Source of the DNA: Acetobacteraceae bacterium
GTDB lineage: Bacteria > Pseudomonadota > Alphaproteobacteria > Acetobacterales > Acetobacteraceae
NCBI GenBank assembly: GCA_004843345.1
Contig: CP039460.1
Coordinates: 1,042,921 to 1,106,920 of the forward strand
Direction: 5' to 3'
Length of the DNA stretch: 64,000 nucleotides
In this document: piece by piece, positions 45,196-53,967 of the stretch
Numbering within the stretch: position 1 is the stretch's first letter
Layout: each line of letters begins with the position of its first letter
Program-made: the position numbers and the translations under genes
The notes under the pieces: model-generated
What the model was told of the DNA's origin: nothing
Database searches by the model: none
The model's input: only the letters and a program-made list of their open reading frames with translations

Positions 45196-46964
45196 AAATC
45201 ATGCGCTATATCATGGGGCCTTATCGTTGGCTTTTATGGCTAGGTCTCCTGCTTTCCTGTCTTGCGGCAATGGCTAATTTTTGTTTGATGTTTCTTTCTG
45301 GCTGGTTGCTTGCAGCAGCAGCAGCGGCTGGAATAGGCGGTTTGGTGGCTCGGAATATGTTTAATATTGCGCTGCCAGCCACAGGGGTTCGTTTTTTAGC
45401 CATTTCAAGAATTGTTGCCCGCTATGGAGATCGTCTGCTCAACCATGATGCCGCTTTAAGATCAACGGGACGTTTGCGAGCTTGGTGTTTTCGGCAGCTT
45501 ATTCCGCATTCTGTACGCTTATCTCAAATGACCCGTGGAGGGGATTTTTTGGGGCGCTGCGTGACAGATACAGAAAAAATGGGTCAGGTCTATTTGGATG
45601 TTTGGCTTGTCGTTGGAACGGCGGTAATTTCCTCTATTCTCGCCTCTCTTTTGGTTTCCTGTTTTTCGTTGCCTTGCGGTGTTTTGCTCTGTTTTGCCCT
45701 CTTTTTGACGGGTCTGTTATTGCCTTCTTTGGCTGGTTTGTTCGTGGCGGATCATGTTTTGGAGAATGCGAAGCAGATGGAGTCCCTCCAAGGGGAGTTG
45801 GTCGAGGACATGCAGGGAATGTCTGATATTTTATTTTGTGGCGAAGCAGAAGAGCGCCTTAAAAAAGTTCAAACCATCCAGTCCAAGGTGAATGATTCAG
45901 CCTTAAAAGAGGTCTCCCGTGTAAATCTCTTACGTCATCTTGTGCCAGTTTTGGCGGTTGTGACATTGATTTTTACGGTCTTTTTAGCCGATCAAGCTTA
46001 TTTACAGAATCAACTCTCAGCCCCGCAAATAGCGATGCTAGCACTGGGGGCTTTGGCCGCCTTTGAGTTTGTTGCCCCTCTGGTGGATGCGAGGTTGGCA
46101 TGGCATCGTTTTAAGCGTGCGAATGAGAGGATCGTTGCCCTCTGTGGAGAGCCTGAAAAAGACAAGAATTTACCTGAAACACTGTCTTCATTGGGTGAAA
46201 AAAAAGATGATAAATCTGCCACAGTAGAGACACATATTGCAACAGAGATTGTTCTTCCGTCTGTAAATAGGCATATTTTGGTACTTAATGAGGTTATGTT
46301 GCTTTATCCTAAGCAGGATTATCCTGTTTTGGATAGAATCTCTTTGGTGTTAAATCAAGGGGAACGCGTAGCAATTATAGGCCCTTCGGGGGCTGGAAAG
46401 ACTAGTTTAGTCCGGCTTTTAGCAGGACTCGTGCTTCCAAGTTCAGGAAGTATTTCGATTAAAGGCTCTCTTTTAGGGGGAGCTAGCGAAGACAAGGCTC
46501 TCCAGTCAGTTGGGGTTATGGCGCAGGATTTCCATCTTTTTGCTGGAAGCGTGCGTGATAATCTCCTCCTTGCTTGTCCCGAAGCGAGCACGGAGGAAAT
46601 GTGGGATGTTCTTGCTTTGGCAGGGCTAGCAGATGAGGTCAAGCAGATGGAGAATGGCTTGGATACTCAAGTTGGGCAGCAGGGGATTCGTATTTCTGGG
46701 GGGCAGGGCCGTAGGCTTGCCGCTGCACAGGTACTTCTCCGTAAGCCCGAATTGCTTATTCTTGACGAACCGACTGAAAGCTTGCCTTCAGATGTTGGAA
46801 CGGCACTCATATCTTCGATTCTTAATGCTTTGCCTAAGGCGGCTGTCGTTTGTATTACGCATCGGCAGGAACCTTTGGTATTTATGGATCGTGTCTTACG
46901 GTTACAGGATGGAAAATTTTGTCCGGAGGAATTTTCAAAGCTCGGTTGCGCTTCTAAAGTATAA
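45192..46964 (+). CDS. cydC: Cysteine/glutathione ABC exporter subunit CydC
   Basis: A 590-residue partner of CydD with the same layout: six helices, then Walker A G-P-S-G-A-G-K-T-S, signature I-S-G-G-Q-G-R-R-L and Walker B L-L-I-L-D-E-P-T-E-S-L. The early C-terminal linker (about residues 315-350) is charged and probably flexible. It forms a heterodimer with CydD and overlaps it by four bases. cydA starts 49 bases after its stop, with its own ribosome-binding site. Confidence 0.9.
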   Translation: MKIMRYIMGPYRWLLWLGLLLSCLAAMANFCLMFLSGWLLAAAAAAGIGGLVARNMFNIALPATGVRFLAISRIVARYGDRLLNHDAALRSTGRLRAWCFRQLIPHSVRLSQMTRGGDFLGRCVTDTEKMGQVYLDVWLVVGTAVISSILASLLVSCFSLPCGVLLCFALFLTGLLLPSLAGLFVADHVLENAKQMESLQGELVEDMQGMSDILFCGEAEERLKKVQTIQSKVNDSALKEVSRVNLLRHLVPVLAVVTLIFTVFLADQAYLQNQLSAPQIAMLALGALAAFEFVAPLVDARLAWHRFKRANERIVALCGEPEKDKNLPETLSSLGEKKDDKSATVETHIATEIVLPSVNRHILVLNEVMLLYPKQDYPVLDRISLVLNQGERVAIIGPSGAGKTSLVRLLAGLVLPSSGSISIKGSLLGGASEDKALQSVGVMAQDFHLFAGSVRDNLLLACPEASTEEMWDVLALAGLADEVKQMENGLDTQVGQQGIRISGGQGRRLAAAQVLLRKPELLILDEPTESLPSDVGTALISSILNALPKAAVVCITHRQEPLVFMDRVLRLQDGKFCPEEFSKLGCASKV

Positions 46965-47013
46965 TCGTTCGATATAGGCGTATTTTCTTTTTCCTGAATT
47001 CAGGAGATTTATA

Positions 47014-48606
47014 GTGGATCTAATTAACCCGGTTGTAGTGGATCTTTCGCGATTTCAGTTCGCATTGACCGCTCTTTACCATTTTATGTTTGTCCCCCTA
47101 ACTTTAGGGCTGACATTCTTTTTAGCGGCATGTGAGACAGCTTATGTCATCACAGGTCGTGAACTTTACAAAGAGATCACCAAATTTTGGGGACTTCTCT
47201 TTGGTATTAACTTTGCTCTCGGTGTGTCCACCGGTATGACAATGGAGTTTGAATTCGGGACCAACTGGTCAATGTATTCACACTTCTTTGGTGATATTTT
47301 TGGAACACCATTGGCGGTCGAAGGGCTCGTTGCCTTCTTTATGGAAGGAACCTTCGTCGGCATCATGTTCTTTGGCTGGGATCGTCTAAGCCGTCCCGTT
47401 CATTTGGCAGTGACATGGATTGTTGCCCTTGGCTCCAACCTTTCTGCTTTGTGGATTCTTATTGCCAACGGGAATATGCAGGTGCCTCGTGGCGGATATT
47501 TTGATCCGCACACCATGCGTCTCCAAATGGACAGCCTAGAGCAAGTCGTCTTTAACATGGATGCGCAGGCGAAATTTGTGCATACTTCTATTGCTGGTTA
47601 TGTTTGCGCCGCAATGTTGGTGATGGGCATTAGTGCCTTTTACCTGCTCCGTGGTCAGTATCGTGACTTTTCCCTTCGTTCCCTTCGTATGGCTTCTGTT
47701 TTTGGTATTTTTGCCATTGTCGCATCCGTTGTTGCTGGGGATGCTCTTGGGGTTTCTGCTTACGAGGAACAGCCAACGAAACTTGATGCAATGGAAGGCA
47801 TTTGGGAAACAACCCAACCTCCTTTTGCGCCTTGGGCAGCTTTTGCTATTCCAGATCAGAAAGCACAGAAAAACCATTTTGAAATTGGGATTCCATATGT
47901 TTTGGGCCCATTGGTTACGCATAGTTTCAGCACGCCTGTTTTGGGGATGCGTGAACTTGAGGAACAGGCAGATCCAAAGATCCGTTCTGGTATCCTAGCG
48001 CTTACCGCTTTGCAGTCTTATGCAAAAACACAATCTCAGGATGATTTAGATCTTTTCCGTGCCCATGAGGGTGATCTTGGTTATGGCTTCTTGGCTATGC
48101 CACATGCGCCATTACAGGATGTTTCGCAAATTACAGCGGATGATCTTGATAATGTTGTTAAAGCAACTCAGCCAGACATTCTTCCAAATGTCTTTGTGAC
48201 TTTCTGGGCTTTCCGCTTCATGGTTTTCTTGGCAGGTTGGTTCTTGTTGCTTTTCGGTATTAGCGCATGGCTGAGCTTGAAACACCAAATCGAAAACTTC
48301 CCATTGGTGCTTAAAGCGCTTGTTTACTCCATTCCATTGCCTGTTCTTGCAACAGAATATGGTTGGATCGTTGCAGAGTGCGGACGTCAGCCTTGGACTG
48401 TTTTCGAGAAGCTAACAACATTTGTTTCTGCTTCTTCTCACAGTGTCAGCTACATGGTTTTCTCTTTGGCGGGATTTGCTTTTATTTATACAGCATTCAT
48501 CATCGTCGAAATGTATCTGATGTTCCGTGTTGCCCGTTTAGGCCCAACAAACCTGTTGGAACACTCCCCAAACGAACAGCACATCAGCCAGTATAGCGAG
48601 GTCTAA
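47014..48606 (+). CDS. cydA: Cytochrome bd ubiquinol oxidase subunit I
   Basis: A 530-residue haem-bearing subunit. The start is GTG, preceded by AGGAG at 8 bases. The proximal haem b595-type His region is near R-F-Q-F-A-L-T-A-L-Y-H-F (about residue 13-24), and W-G-L-L-F-G-I-N-F-A-L-G-V and E-F-E-F-G-T-N-W-S-M-Y are conserved. The Q-loop is long, as in the E. coli CydA type, and ends before G-R-Q-P-W-T. It oxidises ubiquinol and reduces oxygen without pumping protons. Alternative name CioA applies to the cyanide-insensitive form; the long Q-loop and gene order support CydA. Confidence 0.93.
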   Translation: MDLINPVVVDLSRFQFALTALYHFMFVPLTLGLTFFLAACETAYVITGRELYKEITKFWGLLFGINFALGVSTGMTMEFEFGTNWSMYSHFFGDIFGTPLAVEGLVAFFMEGTFVGIMFFGWDRLSRPVHLAVTWIVALGSNLSALWILIANGNMQVPRGGYFDPHTMRLQMDSLEQVVFNMDAQAKFVHTSIAGYVCAAMLVMGISAFYLLRGQYRDFSLRSLRMASVFGIFAIVASVVAGDALGVSAYEEQPTKLDAMEGIWETTQPPFAPWAAFAIPDQKAQKNHFEIGIPYVLGPLVTHSFSTPVLGMRELEEQADPKIRSGILALTALQSYAKTQSQDDLDLFRAHEGDLGYGFLAMPHAPLQDVSQITADDLDNVVKATQPDILPNVFVTFWAFRFMVFLAGWFLLLFGISAWLSLKHQIENFPLVLKALVYSIPLPVLATEYGWIVAECGRQPWTVFEKLTTFVSASSHSVSYMVFSLAGFAFIYTAFIIVEMYLMFRVARLGPTNLLEHSPNEQHISQYSEV

Positions 48607-48607
48607 T

Positions 48608-49759
48608 ATGATGATAGCGGGCTTTTCGGTCTATGTGGCCTGTAAATTAATCTGGGGCTTTTTGCTAGCTGTCCTTCTTACCATGATTGGCCTGATGGTC
48701 GGTATGGATATGGGCGTTGGCACAATGCTCAATTTTGTGGGGCGTGATAATGATGAACGCCGCACACTTTTGGCAATGATTGGTCCTCACTGGGAAGGGA
48801 ACCAAACTTGGTTCATTCTTGGTGGTGGTGCGATTTTTGCCGCTTTCCCTACTCTTTATGGGACTTCTTTCTCCGCATTATATGTGGTGATGATTCTTCT
48901 TCTTTTCTTGATGATCTTACGCCCTGTTGCGTTTGAATATCGTGGATTGGTTGAATCTAACTTTGGACGTACTTGCTGGGATTGGGCTTTCTTCCTTTCT
49001 GGTTTTGGTCCAATGATGATTTTCGGTATGGCAATCGGAAATATTTTGGAAGGTATTGGTTATCACTTCATTTGGGATGGTCAGTATATTCAAGATGAAT
49101 CCTTCTTTGCTTATATCTTTAATCCATTTGCACTTCTTTGCGGCTTGATGTCTGTTGCGATGAGCATTCAGCAAGGTGCTTCCATCATCATGGTTGATGG
49201 TGTTGGTATTCTTTACAAAAGAGCGCAGGCTTGGGGCGTGTTCGCAGGTCCTGTTGCTGCTGTTCTTTTCCTTGTTGGTGGTTTCTATGTCTCTAAAATG
49301 ACAGGCTTCAACATGGTGAGCGCTGATCCAGCGATGGCATCTTATCCTTTGATTGGTCAGCATGCTGAAATGGTCAGAGGCGCATGGCTTGGTAATTACA
49401 GTGCCCATCCAATTCTTTGGATTTTCCCAGCACTTGGATTGCTTGCAATCTTGGCACAATCTGCTTTGATTAAACTTGAAAAAGCAGGTTTGGCATGGTG
49501 GACAGGTCTTGTTGCTTGGGCAGGTGTTATCGGCACTGTCGGTTCTGCAATGTTCCCATTCTTAATGCCTTCTTACAAAAACCCTGACCAGAGTTTAACA
49601 CTTTGGAACTCGGTTGGCAGTGAGTATGGATTGACATGCATGGTTCTTTTGGCTGGTGTCTTTATTCCAGTGATCCTTGCTTATACGGCTTGGTGCTATT
49701 GGGCGATGCGTGGCAAAGTGACCATTAACGATGTCATTCAGAATGATCATGGCTACTAA
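48608..49759 (+). CDS. cydB: Cytochrome bd ubiquinol oxidase subunit II
   Basis: A 383-residue integral membrane subunit with about eight to nine helices. The N-terminal pattern W-G-F-L-L-A-V-L-L-T and D-M-G-V-G-T-M, then G-P-H-W-E-G-N-Q-T-W near residue 59, are diagnostic for CydB. R-P-V-A-F-E-Y-R follows near 100. It forms the core oxidase with CydA and starts one base after the cydA stop. The first Met may be 1 or 2. Confidence 0.93.
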   Translation: MMIAGFSVYVACKLIWGFLLAVLLTMIGLMVGMDMGVGTMLNFVGRDNDERRTLLAMIGPHWEGNQTWFILGGGAIFAAFPTLYGTSFSALYVVMILLLFLMILRPVAFEYRGLVESNFGRTCWDWAFFLSGFGPMMIFGMAIGNILEGIGYHFIWDGQYIQDESFFAYIFNPFALLCGLMSVAMSIQQGASIIMVDGVGILYKRAQAWGVFAGPVAAVLFLVGGFYVSKMTGFNMVSADPAMASYPLIGQHAEMVRGAWLGNYSAHPILWIFPALGLLAILAQSALIKLEKAGLAWWTGLVAWAGVIGTVGSAMFPFLMPSYKNPDQSLTLWNSVGSEYGLTCMVLLAGVFIPVILAYTAWCYWAMRGKVTINDVIQNDHGY

Positions 49760-49785
49760 GTCAAACAGGAAAGGAAGTATTCTTT

Positions 49786-50016
49786 ATGTATAAACAAAAC
49801 TTCAGTTTGGCGAAGCTTTTCCTTGAATTTTGCGGTTTAGCGGCAATTGTTCTTTTTGCTACTTTGGTGGCAATGGTGACTTCTCACTCCGGTCCTTGGT
49901 ATCTTGTTTGGCTTATTGGCACAACAATGACAGTGGTCATTGCTGCGGTCAGTGGTGAATATGTGGATATTCAAGAAAAGGAAAGAGTTGCAGAAGAAAG
50001 GAATAGCAATGTTTGA
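49786..50016 (+). CDS. Small two-helix membrane protein of the cyd operon
   Basis: A 76-residue protein with two transmembrane helices (about residues 12-34 and 37-59), followed by a charged tail (D-I-Q-E-K-E-R-V-A-E-E-R). GGAAAG precedes the ATG. It lies between cydB and a CydX-like gene and overlaps the latter by eight bases, so it is likely an accessory protein of the oxidase. I do not recognise its family; its position resembles that of YbgE in E. coli, but sequence support is not seen. Confidence 0.7.
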   Translation: MYKQNFSLAKLFLEFCGLAAIVLFATLVAMVTSHSGPWYLVWLIGTTMTVVIAAVSGEYVDIQEKERVAEERNSNV

Positions 50017-50098
50017 GTATATTGTTTTCTGTGTTCCCCTTCTCTTTTTGGGGATTTACGTCACAGCTGCACTCGTTATGAAGAAATTATATCCATGA
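50009..50098 (+). CDS. CydX/CydH-like small subunit of cytochrome bd
   Basis: A 29-residue protein: M-F-E-Y-I-V-F, then a hydrophobic core ending I-Y-V-T-A-A-L-V, and a short basic tail M-K-K-L-Y-P. AAAGGA lies 6 bases before the ATG, and it overlaps the previous gene by eight bases. CydX and CydH are single-helix subunits of 29-37 residues that stabilise the haems of cytochrome bd. Its position at the end of cydDCAB and its form fit; sequence is too short to separate the two. Confidence 0.72.
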   Translation: MFEYIVFCVPLLFLGIYVTAALVMKKLYP

Positions 50099-50108
50099 TT
50101 TCTCTGTA

Positions 50109-50176
50109 AGAGCCTCTTTTTAAAGGGAGGCTCTACGGGTGAAAAAAGCCTGCCTCAATTTGAGGCAGGCTTTTTT
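50109..50176. terminator. Tandem hairpins ending the cyd operon
   Basis: First, AGAGCCTC pairs with GAGGCTCT at 50109-50134. Second, AAAAAAGCCTGCCTCA pairs with TGAGGCAGGCTTTTTT at 50142-50176, perfect over 16 bases with a three-base loop. The latter is a strong bidirectional terminator, also serving folE on the minus strand. Confidence 0.92.
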
Positions 50177-50203
50177 ATTGGGATTTTTAGAGGAAACAGA
50201 GTC

Positions 50204-50812
50204 TTAAAAAGGCTGCTGTTTTAAAAGTGAAAAAATTTCCTGACGTTTTGTAAGATTCTCTTCCCATTCACCAGCAACTTCAAAGGTTAGCGTCTGGCTG
50301 TTTTGCGCTCTGATCCCTCGGAGGCTCATACAAGCATGTTCGGCTTCAATAAGAACAAGAGCTGCTTTGGCCTCAAGATCTGTCATCAGGGCTTCACAAA
50401 TTTGCCTTGTGAGGCGTTCTTGGAGTTGGGGACGGCGTGCATAGCCATTCACCATACGGGCCAGTTTGGAAAGTCCTGTAACCTCACGTCCGTTTGGGAG
50501 ATAGGCAAGGTGAACCTTTCCTGTAACGGGCAGGAGATGATGCTCACAGAAGGAGATAAAAGGAATATCTCTAACGATGACGGGTGTTTTACAATTTTCT
50601 GAAGAAAAACGGGTTTTTAAATGATCTCCTGGATTTTCATAAAGTCCGCTGAAAAATTCCAGCCATGCCTTGGCGACCCGTTTCGGGGTTTCCTGTAATC
50701 CTTCACGGTTTGGATTTTCGCCAAGAGCCAGTAGCATTTCTTTCACGGCTTTTTCCATCTGTTTTTGAGCATTATCTGGCAATGTAAGAGCGTTGTTAAG
50801 ATTTTCGGTCAT
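50204..50812 (-). CDS. folE: GTP cyclohydrolase I
   Basis: A 202-residue GTP cyclohydrolase I, converting GTP to dihydroneopterin triphosphate, which feeds folate and queuosine synthesis. N-P-N-R-E-G-L-Q-E-T-P-K-R-V lies near residue 33; zinc ligands are in F-C-E-H-H-L-L-P and H-A-C-M-S-L-R-G. It lies 44 bases after folBK on the same strand, in the order folP-folBK-folE. The queuosine genes that share its product are 30 kb away. Confidence 0.95.
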   Translation of the reverse strand: MTENLNNALTLPDNAQKQMEKAVKEMLLALGENPNREGLQETPKRVAKAWLEFFSGLYENPGDHLKTRFSSENCKTPVIVRDIPFISFCEHHLLPVTGKVHLAYLPNGREVTGLSKLARMVNGYARRPQLQERLTRQICEALMTDLEAKAALVLIEAEHACMSLRGIRAQNSQTLTFEVAGEWEENLTKRQEIFSLLKQQPF

Positions 50813-50856
50813 TGTTTACCTGTCTCTTGTTTTTGGGGCTTAATTTAAGCAGGAAT

Positions 50857-51708
50857 TTATGAAAGCGCTTCAAGCCATTCTTGAACGGTTTTTGCGCCAA
50901 TTTTTAGGTTTGGATTGATTTCGAGAAAGGGTTTGAGAACAAAATCCCGTTCATGGGCGTAAGGGTGGGGAAGGTTTAAGCTTTTATGGCTGATGTGAAA
51001 ATCAGCATAAAAAATCAGATCCAAATCAATCTGGCGAGGCCCCCATTTTTTAGAAGGTACGCGGCCGATTTCCCGTTCTAGTTTTTTAAGTTCTTTTAGA
51101 AGGCGGAAGGGGTCACGTGTCGTTTTGGCAAGAAGGCATTGATTTAAGAAATTTCCTTGATTGGTTTCTCCCCAAGGAAGTGTTTCTAAAATAGAAGAAG
51201 TTTGTAGAACTTCGACCCCTTCTAAAAGATCTAATCCCTCGATAGCAGCTTTTAAAAAATTTTCCCGTTCGCCAAGGTTACTTCCAAGGGCGATGCCAAT
51301 CGGATAGATTTTTGACGCATCATAAGTGACCTGCACATTTTTATGATTTTGCGCATTTTCAAAAGGGGAATTGATCGGTGCAAAAGGCTTTTTAACCGTT
51401 ACATGCACATGATTTAAATTTTTAAACGTTTGAAGGAGGGCATCGGCCAGTTTTTGGGAAAGGGTTTCAATCAAATCAAAACAGTGGTTCTGAACAAAAT
51501 TTTCACTGAATTCGCAGAGTGTGGCATAGCAAATTGTTTGAGAAAGCCTGTCTTCCCCAGTAGCATCGAGCCATTCACTCGGGGTAATAGAAAGATCAAG
51601 CGAAATGAGAAAAGGTTGCGCTTGATGTTTTTCATGGGGCAAAATACCGTGCTTGGCCATGATTTTCAAGTCTCTGATTTGAACAAGAGGTGGTTTTGAT
51701 AAAATCAT
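50857..51708 (-). CDS. Fused dihydroneopterin aldolase and HPPK (FolBK)
   Basis: A 283-residue bifunctional folate enzyme. Residues about 1-120 form dihydroneopterin aldolase (FolB) with K-H-G-I-L-P-H-E and C-Y-A-T-L. Residues about 130-283 form 6-hydroxymethyl-dihydropterin pyrophosphokinase (FolK) with I-A-L-G-S-N-L-G-E-R, G-P-R-Q-I-D-L-D-L-I-F-Y and L-P-H-P. They catalyse consecutive steps, so fusion is sensible. It overlaps folP by four bases (ATGA-type). Confidence 0.9.
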   Translation of the reverse strand: MILSKPPLVQIRDLKIMAKHGILPHEKHQAQPFLISLDLSITPSEWLDATGEDRLSQTICYATLCEFSENFVQNHCFDLIETLSQKLADALLQTFKNLNHVHVTVKKPFAPINSPFENAQNHKNVQVTYDASKIYPIGIALGSNLGERENFLKAAIEGLDLLEGVEVLQTSSILETLPWGETNQGNFLNQCLLAKTTRDPFRLLKELKKLEREIGRVPSKKWGPRQIDLDLIFYADFHISHKSLNLPHPYAHERDFVLKPFLEINPNLKIGAKTVQEWLEALS

Positions 51709-52553
51709 GGATGGGATTCCTCGAGAGAGAAAAGTGTTTTTAAAATTTGAAAGAAGCTTTTATGCGCCGAAATATCGTGCACTCTAAGGATATCTGCCCC
51801 CTTAAGAGCTGCAAAAAAATCAGCCCCTAAGGTTGTGGGCAGTCGTTCTGAGGCTTCGTGAGGCAAGGGATTAAATTGTCCTAAAAATCCTTTTTTAGAC
51901 AGGCCAATCAGGATAGGAAGCTGATAAGTTTCTTTTAAAAAAGGAATGAGAGAAAGGCATTCGATATTTTGTTCAGGCGTTTTTCCGAAGCCAATGCCAG
52001 GATCTAAAATAAGTTTATCTGTTGGAATACCTGCTTTTTCGGCAATTTTTAATGATTTCTCAAAAAAGATTTGAAACTGTTCTTTCAGCGGAAGATTGGG
52101 ATTTTTTTCGGAGAGGCTTTGCATCACGACAACAAGCGGATGTTTGCCTGTCTTTTGGGCGCTTTGCGCAATGATAGTGGCCATGTTCGGATCTTTTTGA
52201 AGGCCACCGATATCATTAATCATTTCAGCACCATAAGGCAGGGCAAAAGCAGCTGTTTGAGCTTTATAGCTATCGAGAGAAAAGGGGATTTTTGCGTCTT
52301 TTAACAAGGTTAAAATAGGCTTCAAACGTTGAATTTCTGTTTTTGCGGAAAGAGGTGTTGCATTCGGCCGAGTGGATTCTGCGCCAACGTCAAGAATATC
52401 TGCCCCTTCATCTAACAGGCGATTTGCTTGTTCGAGGGCTTTAGATGGAGAAAAAAAACGCCCTGCATCTGAAAAAGAATCAGGGGTAATATTGAGAATT
52501 CCCACCAATTTGGGCAGGTGAAAAACCTGCCCAGAAAGAAGCTGTTTAGTCAT
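51705..52553 (-). CDS. folP: Dihydropteroate synthase
   Basis: A 282-residue dihydropteroate synthase joining pterin pyrophosphate to p-aminobenzoate. Motifs: G-I-L-N-I-T-P-D-S-F-S-D-A-G near residue 18, D-V-G-A-E-S-T-R-P near 56, M-I-N-D-I-G-G near 115, L-D-P-G-I-G-F-G near 185 and V-H-D-I near the end. It is the first gene of the folate set and begins nine bases beyond the DsbA-like gene's stop, so the two may share a transcript. Confidence 0.93.
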   Translation of the reverse strand: MTKQLLSGQVFHLPKLVGILNITPDSFSDAGRFFSPSKALEQANRLLDEGADILDVGAESTRPNATPLSAKTEIQRLKPILTLLKDAKIPFSLDSYKAQTAAFALPYGAEMINDIGGLQKDPNMATIIAQSAQKTGKHPLVVVMQSLSEKNPNLPLKEQFQIFFEKSLKIAEKAGIPTDKLILDPGIGFGKTPEQNIECLSLIPFLKETYQLPILIGLSKKGFLGQFNPLPHEASERLPTTLGADFFAALKGADILRVHDISAHKSFFQILKTLFSLEESHP

Positions 52554-52562
52554 AAATTAAAT

Positions 52563-53363
52563 TCAGCTTGGGTCGTTAGGAAGCTCTTTGGTGAGTTGAT
52601 TCATTTCATCAAGGCTCAAACCGCCTGGAACAGGCAATTCGCCAAAGAGGAAGTAGGGTGTGCCTTCCATACGGGCTAAACGGGAGAGGTGAATATTTGC
52701 ATCCATTTCTGAGGTAACTTTTTTATCAGACAAATCTGCATGGAAGCGTTTCATGTCAAGTTTAAGCTCGGTTGCAAATTGATCAATTTTTGTTTTATCA
52801 ACCGCAGGCGCTTTCATAATGAGATCGCGCATTTCTTTATATTTATTCTGTTGCTCTGCTGCCAAGATCGCTTTGACGGCATATTGGCTTGTTTCCCCCA
52901 GCAAAGGCACTTGGCGTTCAATAATGCGGACATTTGGGTTGGCTTTGAGATAATCGGCTAAAACAGGCACCATACGCTTGCAGTAGCCGCAACGTGGATC
53001 AAGGAAGGCCGTGATGGTCTTGGAAGCCTCACTATTGCCCCAGATGGTTTGCGGATTGGCTTTCATGAAAGTTGCCCAGTTTTCATGAATGTTTTTTGTG
53101 ACAGCCGCATTATTTTCTTCATCTGCTTTGTCACGCAAGGACATCAACGCATCGGTCAGAATGGAAGGATCATTTTTCAATTCATTGCGTAGAATTTTGA
53201 TGATTTCTGCGCGTTGCTTTTGCGTGAAGGCAGAAGCAGAGACTTTTTCAGTCTTTGCACTGTCGGCAGCGTGCACAGGCGTAAAACTTGTAAAAGCGAC
53301 GCCTGCAAGCAATGTCAGACAACTTGCGGTTTTTAGAAGAGAAGATTTTGAAATAGGATTCAT
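52563..53363 (-). CDS. Periplasmic DsbA/ScsC-like thiol oxidoreductase
   Basis: A 266-residue exported thioredoxin-fold protein. Signal peptide with A-A-D cleavage near residue 33, then a helical N-terminal extension (about 40-110), then the DsbA-type domain with active site C-G-Y-C in D-P-R-C-G-Y-C-K-R and the cis-Pro in E-G-T-P-Y. The N-terminal extension is typical of ScsC and Com1-like proteins that oligomerise. Either oxidase or isomerase activity is possible. The DsbD-like protein at 1941-4301 could keep it reduced. Confidence 0.8.
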   Translation of the reverse strand: MNPISKSSLLKTASCLTLLAGVAFTSFTPVHAADSAKTEKVSASAFTQKQRAEIIKILRNELKNDPSILTDALMSLRDKADEENNAAVTKNIHENWATFMKANPQTIWGNSEASKTITAFLDPRCGYCKRMVPVLADYLKANPNVRIIERQVPLLGETSQYAVKAILAAEQQNKYKEMRDLIMKAPAVDKTKIDQFATELKLDMKRFHADLSDKKVTSEMDANIHLSRLARMEGTPYFLFGELPVPGGLSLDEMNQLTKELPNDPS

Positions 53364-53513
53364 TATAAAAACTTTTTGAAATGAATGGGTTAGGAAACTT
53401 CTTGTACTTATAGAAAAGCATAAAAGGGGTGGAAAAGGCTAGAAATTTCGAGTTGAAGAGCGCTCTGATTTTGACAGAAAGTATCTTGTAATCAAAAAGG
53501 CGAATAGAGGTGT

Positions 53514-53547
53514 CCTATTTTTTAAGGCAAAAACAGCCTATAAAATA
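53514..53547 (+). other. Hairpin upstream of the SMR gene
   Basis: CTATTTT pairs with AAAATAG and, inside it, AGGC pairs with GCCT around AAAAACA. It lies 38 bases before the start codon and could be a leader structure or a weak attenuator. No guanidine-riboswitch signature was seen. Confidence 0.4.
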
Positions 53548-53584
53548 GAGAAAAATGATTTTTGCGAAGGACAGAATTGAGTAT

Positions 53585-53902
53585 ATGGCGTGGGTCTATT
53601 TATTGCTGGCGGGAATGACAGAGCTTGGGTTTACAACCTCAATGCGTTTTATTCATGGCTTGCGGGATATTGGTTGGATTTTTTCCGTTTTTGTTTTCAG
53701 CGTCATTAGCTTAACGCTCATCCATATGGCCGCAAAAACGATCCCAATGGGGACGGCTTATGCGGTTTGGGTTGCGATTGGCGCTGTTGGAACCGTGATC
53801 ATAGGCATGGCTTTTTTCAACGAGCCCGTTTCGGTTTTCCGTTTTGTTTGCATCGCCGGCATTATTTTATGTGTGGCTGGCTTGGAATTAACAGGAAATT
53901 AA
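53585..53902 (+). CDS. SMR-family transporter, SugE/Gdx-like
   Basis: A 105-residue small multidrug-resistance-type exporter with four transmembrane helices. The essential Glu is in M-T-E-L-G near residue 13, and P-M-G-T-A-Y-A-V-W in helix 3 is the SMR signature. That segment and the following G-I/A-G-A-V-G resemble SugE (guanidinium exporter Gdx) more than EmrE. I use the second Met, ten codons into the open frame. The substrate is not established. Confidence 0.8.
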   Translation: MAWVYLLLAGMTELGFTTSMRFIHGLRDIGWIFSVFVFSVISLTLIHMAAKTIPMGTAYAVWVAIGAVGTVIIGMAFFNEPVSVFRFVCIAGIILCVAGLELTGN

Positions 53903-53967
53903 ACTTTAAAAGCGCTGATAAAGAGAAGAGCGCCAGCGAGTAGAAATTTAGAGGGGATCCATTTGTT

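Noticed and set aside
51111-51122. Another CACGTG core as a third parS site
   Set aside because: The flanks do not match TGTTn and nAACA; only the hexamer is shared.
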